64,000 bases of DNA from Desulfomicrobium apsheronum (GTDB taxonomy: Bacteria; Desulfobacterota; Desulfovibrionia; Desulfovibrionales; Desulfomicrobiaceae). The stretch covers positions 1 through 64,000 of the forward strand of contig NZ_FORX01000006.1 in assembly GCF_900114115.1 (NCBI RefSeq), read 5' to 3'. A program made the translations under genes and the position numbers. Below, piece by piece: positions 54,356-62,429 of the stretch (the first letter of the stretch is position 1; every line of letters begins with the position of its first letter). Below the pieces are notes generated by a model that worked only from the letters and a program-made list of their open reading frames with translations, had not been told where the DNA came from and searched no databases.

Positions 54356-55996
54356 ATGCATACAAAACTGCGTCCTTCGTCTTATGAAGAGTTCCAGGCA
54401 TCTTTTTCCCTGACCATCCCGGACAAGTACAATTTCGCCTTCGACATGGTCGATGCAGCCGCCGCGGCGGACCCTGCGCGACTGGCCATGGTTCACGTGG
54501 ACGACGCCGATGTGCGCCGCGAATACACCTTCGGCTATTTTTCCGAACAGTCGAGCCGTCTGGCGAGTGCGCTGCAGAGCCTCGGCATCGGGCGCGGCGA
54601 CAAGGTCATGATCATCCTGCACCGCCGGGTGGAATTCTGGACCGTCATGCTCGCCCTGCACAAGCTCGGCGCGCTGGGCGTGCCGTCGCCTGCGCTCCTG
54701 ACGGCCAAGGACATCACCTACCGGGTCAATTTTGCCTCCATCAAGGGCGCCATCGTCGACGAATCCGTGCGCGCCACGGTGGAAGCGGCCAAGCTTGACT
54801 GCCCGACGCTTGCCGTGCAGGTGCTGGCCGGCCTTGAGCAGCCCGAAGGCGATTGGCACAGTTTTTCTCAGATCGTCGCCGACGCGTCATCAGCCTTCCC
54901 CCGTCCGGCCGACGCGGCCTGCGGTGAAGACCCGGCGACCATATTTTTTTCTTCCGGCACCACAGGGCACCCGAAGATGGTGCTGCACAATTTTAACTAC
55001 CCCTTCGGGCACATCATGACCGGCTCCTACTGGCACGACATTGAGCCCGGAAATTTGCACCTGACCCTGGCCGACACGGGCTGGGCCAAGTCCACCTGGG
55101 GCAAGTTCTATGGGCAGTGGCTGGCCGGAGGAGTGGTTTTCGTCTGGGATTTTCGGGGCAAGTTCGAGCCAGCCAGGCTGCTTCGGGTCATCGCCGACCA
55201 CAAAGTTACCAATTTCTGCGCGCCGCCCACGGTCTATCGGTTCCTGATCCGCGAGGATCTGGACGCCTACGATCTTTCCGCGCTGCGTCATTGCACCACT
55301 GCGGGCGAACTTTTGAACGACAGCGTGTTCGAGACCTGGGTGGAGAAAATGGGCATGCCCATCTACGAAGGCTACGGACAGACCGAGACCACTCTGCAGA
55401 TCGCCACCTTCCCGTTCATGAAGCCCAAGGCCGGATCCATCGGCAAGCCCTGCCCGGGCTGGGACATCCGGCTCCTGGACGAAAACGACGAGCCCTGCCC
55501 CCCCGGCGTTGAAGGGGAAATCTGCATCGGCATCGAGCCCACGCGGCCCGTGGGCCTCTTCTCCTGCTATCTGCAGGACGAGGCCAAGACCGCGAGCGTC
55601 ATGAACGGAGGCTATTACCGCACCGGCGACAAGGCCTGGATGGACGAGGACGGCTACTTCTGGTTCCTCGGGCGCATCGATGACCTGATCAAGAGCTCGG
55701 GCTACCGCATCGGCCCTTTCGAGGTCGAAAGCGCGCTCATCACCCACCCCGCCGTGGTCGAAGCTGCCGTGACCGGCGTGCCCGACCCCGACCGTGGCCA
55801 GGCCGTCAAAGCCTCCGTGACCCTGGCCGCAGGCTACGAGCCCTCGCCGGAACTGACCAAGGAATTGCAGAACCACGTCAAGAAAGTGACTGCGCCCTAC
55901 AAATACCCGCGCATCATCGACTACGTGAAGGAACTGCCCAAGACCATCAGCGGCAAGATCAAGCGCGCCGAGATCCGGGCCCGGGACGAGGCATAA
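54356..55996 (+). CDS. AMP-binding acyl-CoA synthetase
   Basis: Adenylate-forming enzyme of 546 residues of the acetyl/medium-chain acyl-CoA synthetase class. The P-loop is IFFSSGTTGHPKMVLH, followed by GYGQTETTLQIATFPFMKPK, YYRTGDKAWMDEDGYFWFLG and RIDDLIKSSGYRIGPFEVES. The C-terminal lysine motif is TISGKIKRAEIR. It would activate a carboxylic acid with ATP and CoA; the exact acid is unknown. The preceding cupin regulator may sense the acid or its CoA ester. Confidence 0.92.
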   Translation: MHTKLRPSSYEEFQASFSLTIPDKYNFAFDMVDAAAAADPARLAMVHVDDADVRREYTFGYFSEQSSRLASALQSLGIGRGDKVMIILHRRVEFWTVMLALHKLGALGVPSPALLTAKDITYRVNFASIKGAIVDESVRATVEAAKLDCPTLAVQVLAGLEQPEGDWHSFSQIVADASSAFPRPADAACGEDPATIFFSSGTTGHPKMVLHNFNYPFGHIMTGSYWHDIEPGNLHLTLADTGWAKSTWGKFYGQWLAGGVVFVWDFRGKFEPARLLRVIADHKVTNFCAPPTVYRFLIREDLDAYDLSALRHCTTAGELLNDSVFETWVEKMGMPIYEGYGQTETTLQIATFPFMKPKAGSIGKPCPGWDIRLLDENDEPCPPGVEGEICIGIEPTRPVGLFSCYLQDEAKTASVMNGGYYRTGDKAWMDEDGYFWFLGRIDDLIKSSGYRIGPFEVESALITHPAVVEAAVTGVPDPDRGQAVKASVTLAAGYEPSPELTKELQNHVKKVTAPYKYPRIIDYVKELPKTISGKIKRAEIRARDEA

Positions 55997-56306
55997 AGAA
56001 AGGGGAGAAGGGAAAAGCGGGGCCCTGCCCCGCACCCCGCAAGGGGCGCGCCCCTTGACCCGGGTAGGGGGGATCGTTTTGAGGCCATGCGTGATGCGTG
56101 GCCTTTTTTTATTCGGAGGGGCTGGCAGGATGTTTTTGCGTTGCGAGGGCGTTTACGGAAGTGCCGTTACGGAAGTGTCGTAATCGGTGGACTTGGCCTC
56201 GTGAGGAGGGCGTCGATCTGGAGGCTGACTGGCCTTTATTTTGCTCAGGGGACAGCATGGCGTTATTTTCAGTCAAATTTCAGTCCGGACGATTTCGGGT
56301 GTGGCC
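55997..56306. repeat. Spacer with GC-rich palindromes
   Basis: No gene is seen. GCGGGGCCCTGCCCCGC (56018-56034) and AAGGGGCGCGCCCCTT (56041-56056) are palindromes in tandem. They resemble the palindrome after ftsK. They may end the acyl-CoA synthetase transcript. The rest (56080-56306) has no clear signal. Confidence 0.55.
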
Positions 56307-57299
56307 ATGAAAACGTGGATTTTCTATCCGCCGCTCAAGGCCATGTCCGGAGGGTGCATGGTGCTTTTGCAGATCGCCCGGCAGTTGCACGTCCTGGGCA
56401 GGCTGGGCGGTATTCTGTACTGGGACGAACCGCCGGGCGGGGCCGAGTGCGCGGGGTTGCCCTGGGTGCGGGCCAGCACGGCGGACATGGCGACCGGGGA
56501 CACCTACGTGGTTCCCGAAGGCTGGCCCAATGCCCTGGTGCCGGGTCTGAAGCGCGGCTGCCGGACCCTGGTCTACTGCCAGAACTGGTCCTATCTATTT
56601 CATGGCCTGGAGGCGGGCGTGCACTGGCGGGATCTGCCCGTGGAGTTTCTGGCCGTGTCCGATCCCGTGGCCTGGCACATGGAGCAGGTGCTGGGCAGGA
56701 GGCCGCAGGTCATCCGCCCGGCTCTGGACATGGCGCTTTTTCATCCTCCGGCGTCAAAACCCGGCGGGTTGATGCGTATCGGCTTCATGCCCCGCAAGAA
56801 CAAGGCCCTGGCCGAGCAGATCCGGCGCATCTTCGAGGAGCGCAACCCGCGCGTAAAGGTGGAATGGGTACCCATCCACGGTCTGGACCGGCCCGGGGTG
56901 GCCGGGGTGCTGCGTTCCTGTCACGTTTTCCTGGTCACGGGTTTTCCCGAAGGCTGCCCGCTCCCGCCCCTTGAAGCCATGGCCTGCGGCTGTCTGTGCG
57001 TGGGTTTTACCGGCTTTGGCGGGTGGGATTATATGCGGCAGATAGAGCCGGATGGATATGCGCCGCATGGCTATGCGCCGCGCGATGTGCCGTGGGGCGG
57101 CAACGGCTGGTGGTCGGCGGACGGTGACGTGCTGGGCGCGGCGCTGGGCCTTGAGCGGGCGGTGCAAGCCTTGTCCCTGAATCTGGACATTCCCGCCCGA
57201 ATGGCCCGGACGGTCGGCGCCTATGGCAGTGACGCCCAAAAATGCGAGATAGTGGCCGCGTTGTCGGAGTCTGCAAATAACGGGCATACAATCCGATGA
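56307..57299 (+). CDS. Glycosyltransferase family 4-like
   Basis: Protein of 330 residues. The N-terminus MKTWIFYPPLKAMSGGCMVL, the middle TLVYCQNWSYLF, and the C-terminal LVTGFPEGCPLPPLEAMACG (an EX7E-type motif) indicate a GT-B glycosyltransferase. A start at 56307 is used; the longer frame has no ribosome site. Its stop overlaps the next small frame. The target sugar is unknown; the neighbours suggest a cell-surface glycan. Confidence 0.8.
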   Translation: MKTWIFYPPLKAMSGGCMVLLQIARQLHVLGRLGGILYWDEPPGGAECAGLPWVRASTADMATGDTYVVPEGWPNALVPGLKRGCRTLVYCQNWSYLFHGLEAGVHWRDLPVEFLAVSDPVAWHMEQVLGRRPQVIRPALDMALFHPPASKPGGLMRIGFMPRKNKALAEQIRRIFEERNPRVKVEWVPIHGLDRPGVAGVLRSCHVFLVTGFPEGCPLPPLEAMACGCLCVGFTGFGGWDYMRQIEPDGYAPHGYAPRDVPWGGNGWWSADGDVLGAALGLERAVQALSLNLDIPARMARTVGAYGSDAQKCEIVAALSESANNGHTIR

Positions 57300-57460
57300 A
57301 CCGATCTGTCCGCAAGCAGCCCAGAATTCTGCTCATTTCGGCAAAGCATTATCTCATGGCCGAACTGATCTGTGGCTGTCAGGCCCGGGGTCTTGAGCAT
57401 GCCCATCGCATGGCAACGATCTGCGCGAACATGAATCGCCTGTTCGGGACTCCGGCATGA
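57296..57460 (+). CDS. Small frame of 54 residues between two glycosyltransferases
   Basis: The ATG at 57296 overlaps the stop of the preceding gene as ATGA, and the stop at 57460 overlaps the next start as ATGA. The product begins MNRSVRKQPRILLISAKHYL and then MAELICGCQARGLEHAHR. This looks like the first strand and helix of a CgeB-type glycosyltransferase, so the frame may be a remnant of a larger gene shortened in frame, or a real small protein that couples translation of its neighbours. Confidence 0.45.
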   Translation: MNRSVRKQPRILLISAKHYLMAELICGCQARGLEHAHRMATICANMNRLFGTPA

Positions 57461-58182
57461 ATCTTTACACCGTGATTCTGCACTATGGGCCTGCTGCGCG
57501 CACGAAACAGCTGCACTGGCAATTGATGGAGAGCGACCCCGCGCGGCGGGACAGGATTCTGGTTTTCGACAACGCCAGCCCCGAACCGTATGAAAACGCC
57601 TGGCTGCGGGCCGAGGAAAATCTGTACTGGGCCGGGGCGTTGGAGCGGGTCATGGGGCTTTTGGCGGCCAAGGGCGCTTCCCATGTCTGGTTTCTGAACA
57701 ACGATGCGACCTTTGTTTCAAAGCCTCCGCTCATCGAGCGAACGTGTCTGCGCCTGGCCCGGGCAGAGCGTCTGGTCGGGCCGATAGGCGTGTATTCCCC
57801 GGCAGTGACGGCCAATCCGTACCATCCGCAGATGGTGGAACGGCCTGGAGGGCAGTTCAGGCAGGTGCGTTACGTGGACGGGATCGCGCCGCTGGTCAGC
57901 GTCGAATTCTGGAAACGGGCAGGGGGCGTTGATTTCGCGGGCAACCCGTACGGCTACGGTGTGGATGTCTGGTTTTCAAGCCGGACGCAGGAGACTGGAT
58001 TTGCCTGCGTGGTAGATCATCAGGTCGTCATCCGGCACAAGTATCATTCCACCGCCCGCGAGGTGGAGGGGTTCATGGCCCGGGCGGCCGAGGCGGAGGC
58101 GGGGTATCTCGCGGAAAGATTTGGTTCGGATTACCGTGAACACGTGAAATTGATGGCCGGAGATTTCCGGGAAATCGATTGA
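57457..58182 (+). CDS. Glycosyltransferase family 2
   Basis: GT-A enzyme of 241 residues. The N-terminus MNLYTVILHYGPAARTKQLH and the DXD-like site HVWFLNNDATFVSKPPL are visible. GVDFAGNPYGYGVDVWFSSR marks the acceptor region. The protein is shorter than many GT2 enzymes but complete. It overlaps both neighbouring frames. Confidence 0.82.
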   Translation: MNLYTVILHYGPAARTKQLHWQLMESDPARRDRILVFDNASPEPYENAWLRAEENLYWAGALERVMGLLAAKGASHVWFLNNDATFVSKPPLIERTCLRLARAERLVGPIGVYSPAVTANPYHPQMVERPGGQFRQVRYVDGIAPLVSVEFWKRAGGVDFAGNPYGYGVDVWFSSRTQETGFACVVDHQVVIRHKYHSTAREVEGFMARAAEAEAGYLAERFGSDYREHVKLMAGDFREID

Positions 58183-58193
58183 GGCAGGTCATT

Positions 58194-59417
58194 ATGGGAC
58201 AGTATAAAGTTGCGATCATCATTCCCGTGTTCAACCAGTGGGCGCTTACGGCGGGCTGCCTGCGCAGCCTGCGAGAGCACACGCCGGACGAGGATGTGCA
58301 GGTCATCGTGGTCGACAACGGTTCCACGGACGAGACTGCTGGGGCATGCGGGATGCTCGGACAAGAATTGTTTGGGGAGCGTTTTGAGCATTTGCGCCTA
58401 GATGAAAACATAAATTTCGGACCGGGTTGCAACCTGGGGGCGAGTCGGGCGGATGCGGATTTTCTGTTTTTTTTGAATAATGACACGCTGTTGACCACGG
58501 GATGGCTGCCGCCGTTGTTGCGGGCGTTCGAGGTCAGGCCGGAGCTTGGTGCGGTGGGGCCGTTATTGCTCTATCCGGACCAGGATCGTGTCCAGCATCT
58601 GGGCGTCACCTTCACACCCACCAATCACGTCACGCATTTGTATCACAATTTTCCAAGCACGCACCCGGTTGTTCGACGTGAACGGAATCTGCAGGCCATC
58701 ACCGGCGCCGCCCTCATGATCCCTGCCGGAGTTTTTGGGCAAGCGGGAAGGTTTTGGGAAGAGTACCGCAACGGTTACGAAGATCTGGATTTGTGCTGGA
58801 AGATTCGTTCACTTGGGCTGACGTTGCGTTGCGAGCCAGAAAGTCGGGTATACCACCTTACCAGCCAGACTCCGGGGCGTTTTAACGCGGAGAGTCATAA
58901 TTCACAGGTGCTTGCCCGCCGCTGCCACGGGGCGTTTTACCCGGACATGCATCTGTTTGCACATGCGGACGGATATGAACTCCGGCTCACCTCGACCCTT
59001 ACAGCGAACATCGTGTGCGTTCGTTCCGAAGGCGAAACAAAAGATTTTGGGATGGAGCGCCTTTGGGCGGAAGTTATTGCGGAACCTTTGTGGGAGGCAG
59101 GGTACGAACGCCTGTTGGATTTTTTCTTTAAACAAGGGATGTGGGAAGCTGCCTTGGATGTTCTCCAGTTGCAGCAGAGCTATTTCTCGACGGAAAAAGT
59201 GGTCACGGGTTTGGCTCGGGTAGCTAGCAGACTGGGTGATGCGGAATTGTTGACAAACTGTCGCAACACCTTTGAACAATTGCGTGAGGAGGCGGCTTCC
59301 AAGGACATCCCGAGAAAATTTATGGCCCTACAGCGCTGGGCGGAGAAAACTCGTGACGAAGTGCTGCTGGAAGTTTGTAGACGATTGTCTGCTCATCACC
59401 AGGCCAGGGGTGTATAG
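58194..59417 (+). CDS. Glycosyltransferase family 2 with C-terminal helical extension
   Basis: Protein of 407 residues. The GT-A domain (residues 1-260) has VAIIIPVFNQWALTAGCL, VIVVDNGSTDETAG, NFGPGCNLGASRADADFLFF with LNNDT, and GYEDLDLCWKIRSLGL. The last about 110 residues are helical and repeat-like (LLDFFFKQGMWEAALDVLQL). The ATG at 58194 follows GAGGCAGG. It resembles rhamnosyltransferase-type enzymes of O-antigen clusters. Confidence 0.85.
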   Translation: MGQYKVAIIIPVFNQWALTAGCLRSLREHTPDEDVQVIVVDNGSTDETAGACGMLGQELFGERFEHLRLDENINFGPGCNLGASRADADFLFFLNNDTLLTTGWLPPLLRAFEVRPELGAVGPLLLYPDQDRVQHLGVTFTPTNHVTHLYHNFPSTHPVVRRERNLQAITGAALMIPAGVFGQAGRFWEEYRNGYEDLDLCWKIRSLGLTLRCEPESRVYHLTSQTPGRFNAESHNSQVLARRCHGAFYPDMHLFAHADGYELRLTSTLTANIVCVRSEGETKDFGMERLWAEVIAEPLWEAGYERLLDFFFKQGMWEAALDVLQLQQSYFSTEKVVTGLARVASRLGDAELLTNCRNTFEQLREEAASKDIPRKFMALQRWAEKTRDEVLLEVCRRLSAHHQARGV

Positions 59418-59431
59418 ATTCGCGTGTACTG

Positions 59432-60466
59432 TTATCGCTTCAGCAAACCCTTGTAGAGTTCCAGATAGCGGTGCACGCCCTTTGAAAGTCCGAAACGGGC
59501 AAAAGCGTCCTTACGGGCCGCTCGCCCCATGGCTTTTCTTTGGTCTGGGTTAGAGATCAGATATTCCAACGCTTCAAACCATTCTTTCGGGTCGTCGCCG
59601 ACCAGCATCCCCGTTTTTCCATGCTCCACGCTTTCGCGGTAGGGCTCCAGGTCCGAGAAAATTCCTGTCCGGGCGTGGGCGGAGTATTCCAACCATTTGA
59701 TATTGCTTTTGCAGCGGTTGAACGCGTTGTCTGCCAGGGGAGCAAGCCCGATGTCGAAATGGATTTTGCCAAGGGATTTAAGGAACGATGCGTAGCTGTC
59801 GTCGAATGGAATGACCCTGCCCAGTTTTGCTAGCCGCGTTCCGGCGCATCCCCAGAAAATAAATTCAGTCGCTTCCCCGAATTTTTCTTTGACCCGGAAG
59901 AGTGCGTCCTCGATGAACTTGAGGTCCTGGTCATGCGTTGGGCTGCCCATATACGCGATGACGGTTTTCATAGGGTCTGCTAAAGGAATGGCTGGCGTGA
60001 CGGCCGCCTCGTCGATGAAGTTTGGAAGCGTTAACGTGTTCGGGTTGAATTCGAGAAGACGATCACGCAGGGCGTCAGTGCTCACCGTCACGACATCCAC
60101 TTTGGGGATGAGTTGACGGATGAACGGAGCCGTCTTTTGAAAATTGTGGAAAAGGGGGTGTGTCGGTGGGACATCGAGCAGGAGATCATCAATCTCGAAT
60201 ACAACGGGCTTGCCAGAGGCAAGAATGATTTCGAGGAGCGGGGATGTTTCCTTGAGTGGAAAATAGCGTTGAACGACAATGAGGTCAGCCCATTCGGCAG
60301 GTTCCGCGTCAATCCGTGATTGTCCGTTGCAATCCTGAACAGCCCATCTGAAATCCAGATGCTCTCGAAGTTTTCGAAAAGGGGTCACAATTCGCAAATC
60401 AGCACAGGCGTAATGGGGGAGATCCAAGGAATAGACGGCGATTTTGATGCACTGGTTTGCGTTCAT
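59432..60466 (-). CDS. Glycosyltransferase family 4-like
   Basis: Protein of 344 residues. The N-terminus IKIAVYSLDLPHYACADLRI, VVFEIDDLLLDVPPTHPLF, and VTVSTDALRDRLLEFNPNTL are typical of a GT-B class common in large surface-glycan clusters. The donor half has VIAYMGSPTHDQDLKFIEDA and IKWLEYSAHARTGIFSDLEP. It is convergent with the previous gene (14 bases apart) and overlaps the stop of the next minus-strand gene by four bases. Confidence 0.82.
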   Translation of the reverse strand: MNANQCIKIAVYSLDLPHYACADLRIVTPFRKLREHLDFRWAVQDCNGQSRIDAEPAEWADLIVVQRYFPLKETSPLLEIILASGKPVVFEIDDLLLDVPPTHPLFHNFQKTAPFIRQLIPKVDVVTVSTDALRDRLLEFNPNTLTLPNFIDEAAVTPAIPLADPMKTVIAYMGSPTHDQDLKFIEDALFRVKEKFGEATEFIFWGCAGTRLAKLGRVIPFDDSYASFLKSLGKIHFDIGLAPLADNAFNRCKSNIKWLEYSAHARTGIFSDLEPYRESVEHGKTGMLVGDDPKEWFEALEYLISNPDQRKAMGRAARKDAFARFGLSKGVHRYLELYKGLLKR

Positions 60467-61560
60467 TTTTGGGATAAATCCGATGGAAGGTGAGGTGCCA
60501 TCGTCGCGATCCGGGCTTTTTTCTGGAGCAGGCGCTTGGAGGGCGTTACCTGGATGATTGCGTCAAGGCATTGCTCCGCATCTGATATTCGACCCCATTT
60601 CACGTACAAGTCGGAAAGCTCTTCAGCGATGGAGAGTCTGCGAACGTCGTATGGATTGAAAGACAATGCCTGGTCAAAAAAATTTTCTGCGTCAGCATAT
60701 TCGCCAGAAATTACCAAGGATCTGGCCTGGTCCCAGAAGTGGTTTGGATTCGAATCTTCGAGCCATTTCCCCCCTAGTTTTTTTTCGAACTCAAGGTGTC
60801 GCCGCAATCCGTCTTCAGCATAGATTTTGTCCAGATCGTGATCAATACTGGACAACCAGCGAGAGGCGAAAAGGCGGGCATTGTGCGCATGGTGATCGTG
60901 GCGGCCGGGAGTTTTGCTTTCGTGGTGGATGACGACGCTTTCAGGGGTGTACATCACCTTGTATCCCTTGCTTCTGGCTCGGAAACAGAAATCGAGATCT
61001 TCGAATCCGTTGATGAAGGATTCGTCAAATCCTCCGAGGGAAAGAAAGAGTTTTCGCGGAACCATCATGCATGCAGCGGTGACAGCCTTGAATTCACGTT
61101 GTTTATTGACAGCAGGATGAGAGGGGGCGAAGTTTCTGTAAATATGGTGAACTTTTATGGAGCTAAAAGCTACTCCTGAGTGTTGAACGGTGCTGTCAGG
61201 ATAAAGAAGTTTGCAGCCGACAATCCCGATATTACGGTTAGAAGTTAGACATTTTGTCAAGCCATCGACCCAATTCGCGGTGACTTCAGTATCATTGTTA
61301 AGAAAGATGATGTGGTTTCCAAAAGATTGGCGCGCGCCTTGGTTACAAGCATAGGCAAAACCAAAATTTCGTTTATTTTTAATAACTTTGAGGTTTTGAA
61401 AATTTAGAACAGAAAGAAATTTTGCTGTTTCATCAGTTGAGTTGTTATCAATAACTAAAATTTCATGTTTATCAGGTAGATTTGATCTATTAAAAGATAG
61501 TATGCATTTTTTTGTATATGAATAATTATTGAATGCTGGGATGATGATAGAAAGATGCAT
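60463..61560 (-). CDS. Glycosyltransferase family 2
   Basis: Protein of 365 residues, start chosen at the ATG at 61560, where the fold begins (MHLSIIIPAFNNYSYTKKCI). No good ribosome site is seen for any start. VIDNNSTDETAKFL, IIFLNNDTEVTANWVDGLTK and FINGFEDLDFCFRARSKGYK give the GT-A motifs. A TPR-like tail (QALSFNPYDVRRLSIAEELS) resembles the tail of the plus-strand GT2. The first half is AT-rich compared with the genes to the left. Confidence 0.82.
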   Translation of the reverse strand: MHLSIIIPAFNNYSYTKKCILSFNRSNLPDKHEILVIDNNSTDETAKFLSVLNFQNLKVIKNKRNFGFAYACNQGARQSFGNHIIFLNNDTEVTANWVDGLTKCLTSNRNIGIVGCKLLYPDSTVQHSGVAFSSIKVHHIYRNFAPSHPAVNKQREFKAVTAACMMVPRKLFLSLGGFDESFINGFEDLDFCFRARSKGYKVMYTPESVVIHHESKTPGRHDHHAHNARLFASRWLSSIDHDLDKIYAEDGLRRHLEFEKKLGGKWLEDSNPNHFWDQARSLVISGEYADAENFFDQALSFNPYDVRRLSIAEELSDLYVKWGRISDAEQCLDAIIQVTPSKRLLQKKARIATMAPHLPSDLSQK

Positions 61561-61564
61561 TTTT

Positions 61565-62413
61565 TTAAATATTGAAATTTTCAAACATGTAGAAATATTG
61601 TTTTTTGCATTCTTCAACTATCTTTTCTGCTTTGTCTTTTTGTCCGAGATGAATAAGATTTTCGATAGCTTTAAGATTATGCTCCATCATTCTATAATCA
61701 TTGAGATATTGGTGATAATATTTTTTCCGAATCGATAAGAATTCGGTGTGAGAGATATCCTGGCCTGAAAGAGATTTTTTGGACCACCAAAATAAGCCGG
61801 AAAAAAAAGGAATGTGGAGCATTTTCGAATGTCTACCAAGGCGGAGCCAGAATTCTTGATCTCCAAGGGCAACATAGTCTTCTGAGAAATATCCGACAGT
61901 GTCGTGAATTTTTCTTCTCCACATAGGATGTGGTCCGATGCAGTTGTCTTCAAGTAAAAATTTATATGAATATTCGTCCCACTTTTGAACCATGCCAGGA
62001 GTGTCAATGCCATGTTCGAAAGGAGTGTGCGGTAGGTGAGAGAGGTAGGTGTCTCCGTAAACCAAGTCGGCATCAGGGTTTTCGTCTAAAGCTTTGCTTA
62101 ACGTTTCGTAGGCGGCAGGATTGAGGCGATCGTTAGTGCTGAAGGGCGTGACGTAGGGGGCGGTTGTTTTTTTGATTCCGATGTTCCATGCGGGGTAGAT
62201 TCCGATGCGTTTATTAAGGCGGAGGTAGGATATGTTTTCATACTTTTTTTGATATGGGTGGACGATATCTTTTTCTTTTTGAGGCGATGCTGCATCGACA
62301 ATAATAATTTCAAGATGCTTAAAGATGGTTTGTTTGATGAGTTCGTCTAAGCACTCTGCCATAAAATTAGCGGAGTTGTATGTTGAAATGATGACCGATA
62401 TAATTTTTTTCAT
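61565..62413 (-). CDS. Glycosyltransferase family 2
   Basis: Protein of 282 residues. SVIISTYNSANFMAECLDEL and IIIVDAASPQKEKDIV open the GT-A fold; PAWNIGIKKTTAPYVTPFST and the late ALGDQEFWLRLGRHSKML complete it. DLVYGDTYLS is the region near the metal site. The gene is AT-rich with many lysine and asparagine AAA/AAT codons, unlike the core genome. Confidence 0.82.
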   Translation of the reverse strand: MKKIISVIISTYNSANFMAECLDELIKQTIFKHLEIIIVDAASPQKEKDIVHPYQKKYENISYLRLNKRIGIYPAWNIGIKKTTAPYVTPFSTNDRLNPAAYETLSKALDENPDADLVYGDTYLSHLPHTPFEHGIDTPGMVQKWDEYSYKFLLEDNCIGPHPMWRRKIHDTVGYFSEDYVALGDQEFWLRLGRHSKMLHIPFFSGLFWWSKKSLSGQDISHTEFLSIRKKYYHQYLNDYRMMEHNLKAIENLIHLGQKDKAEKIVEECKKQYFYMFENFNI

Positions 62414-62429
62414 GATTTAGATCTATAAA

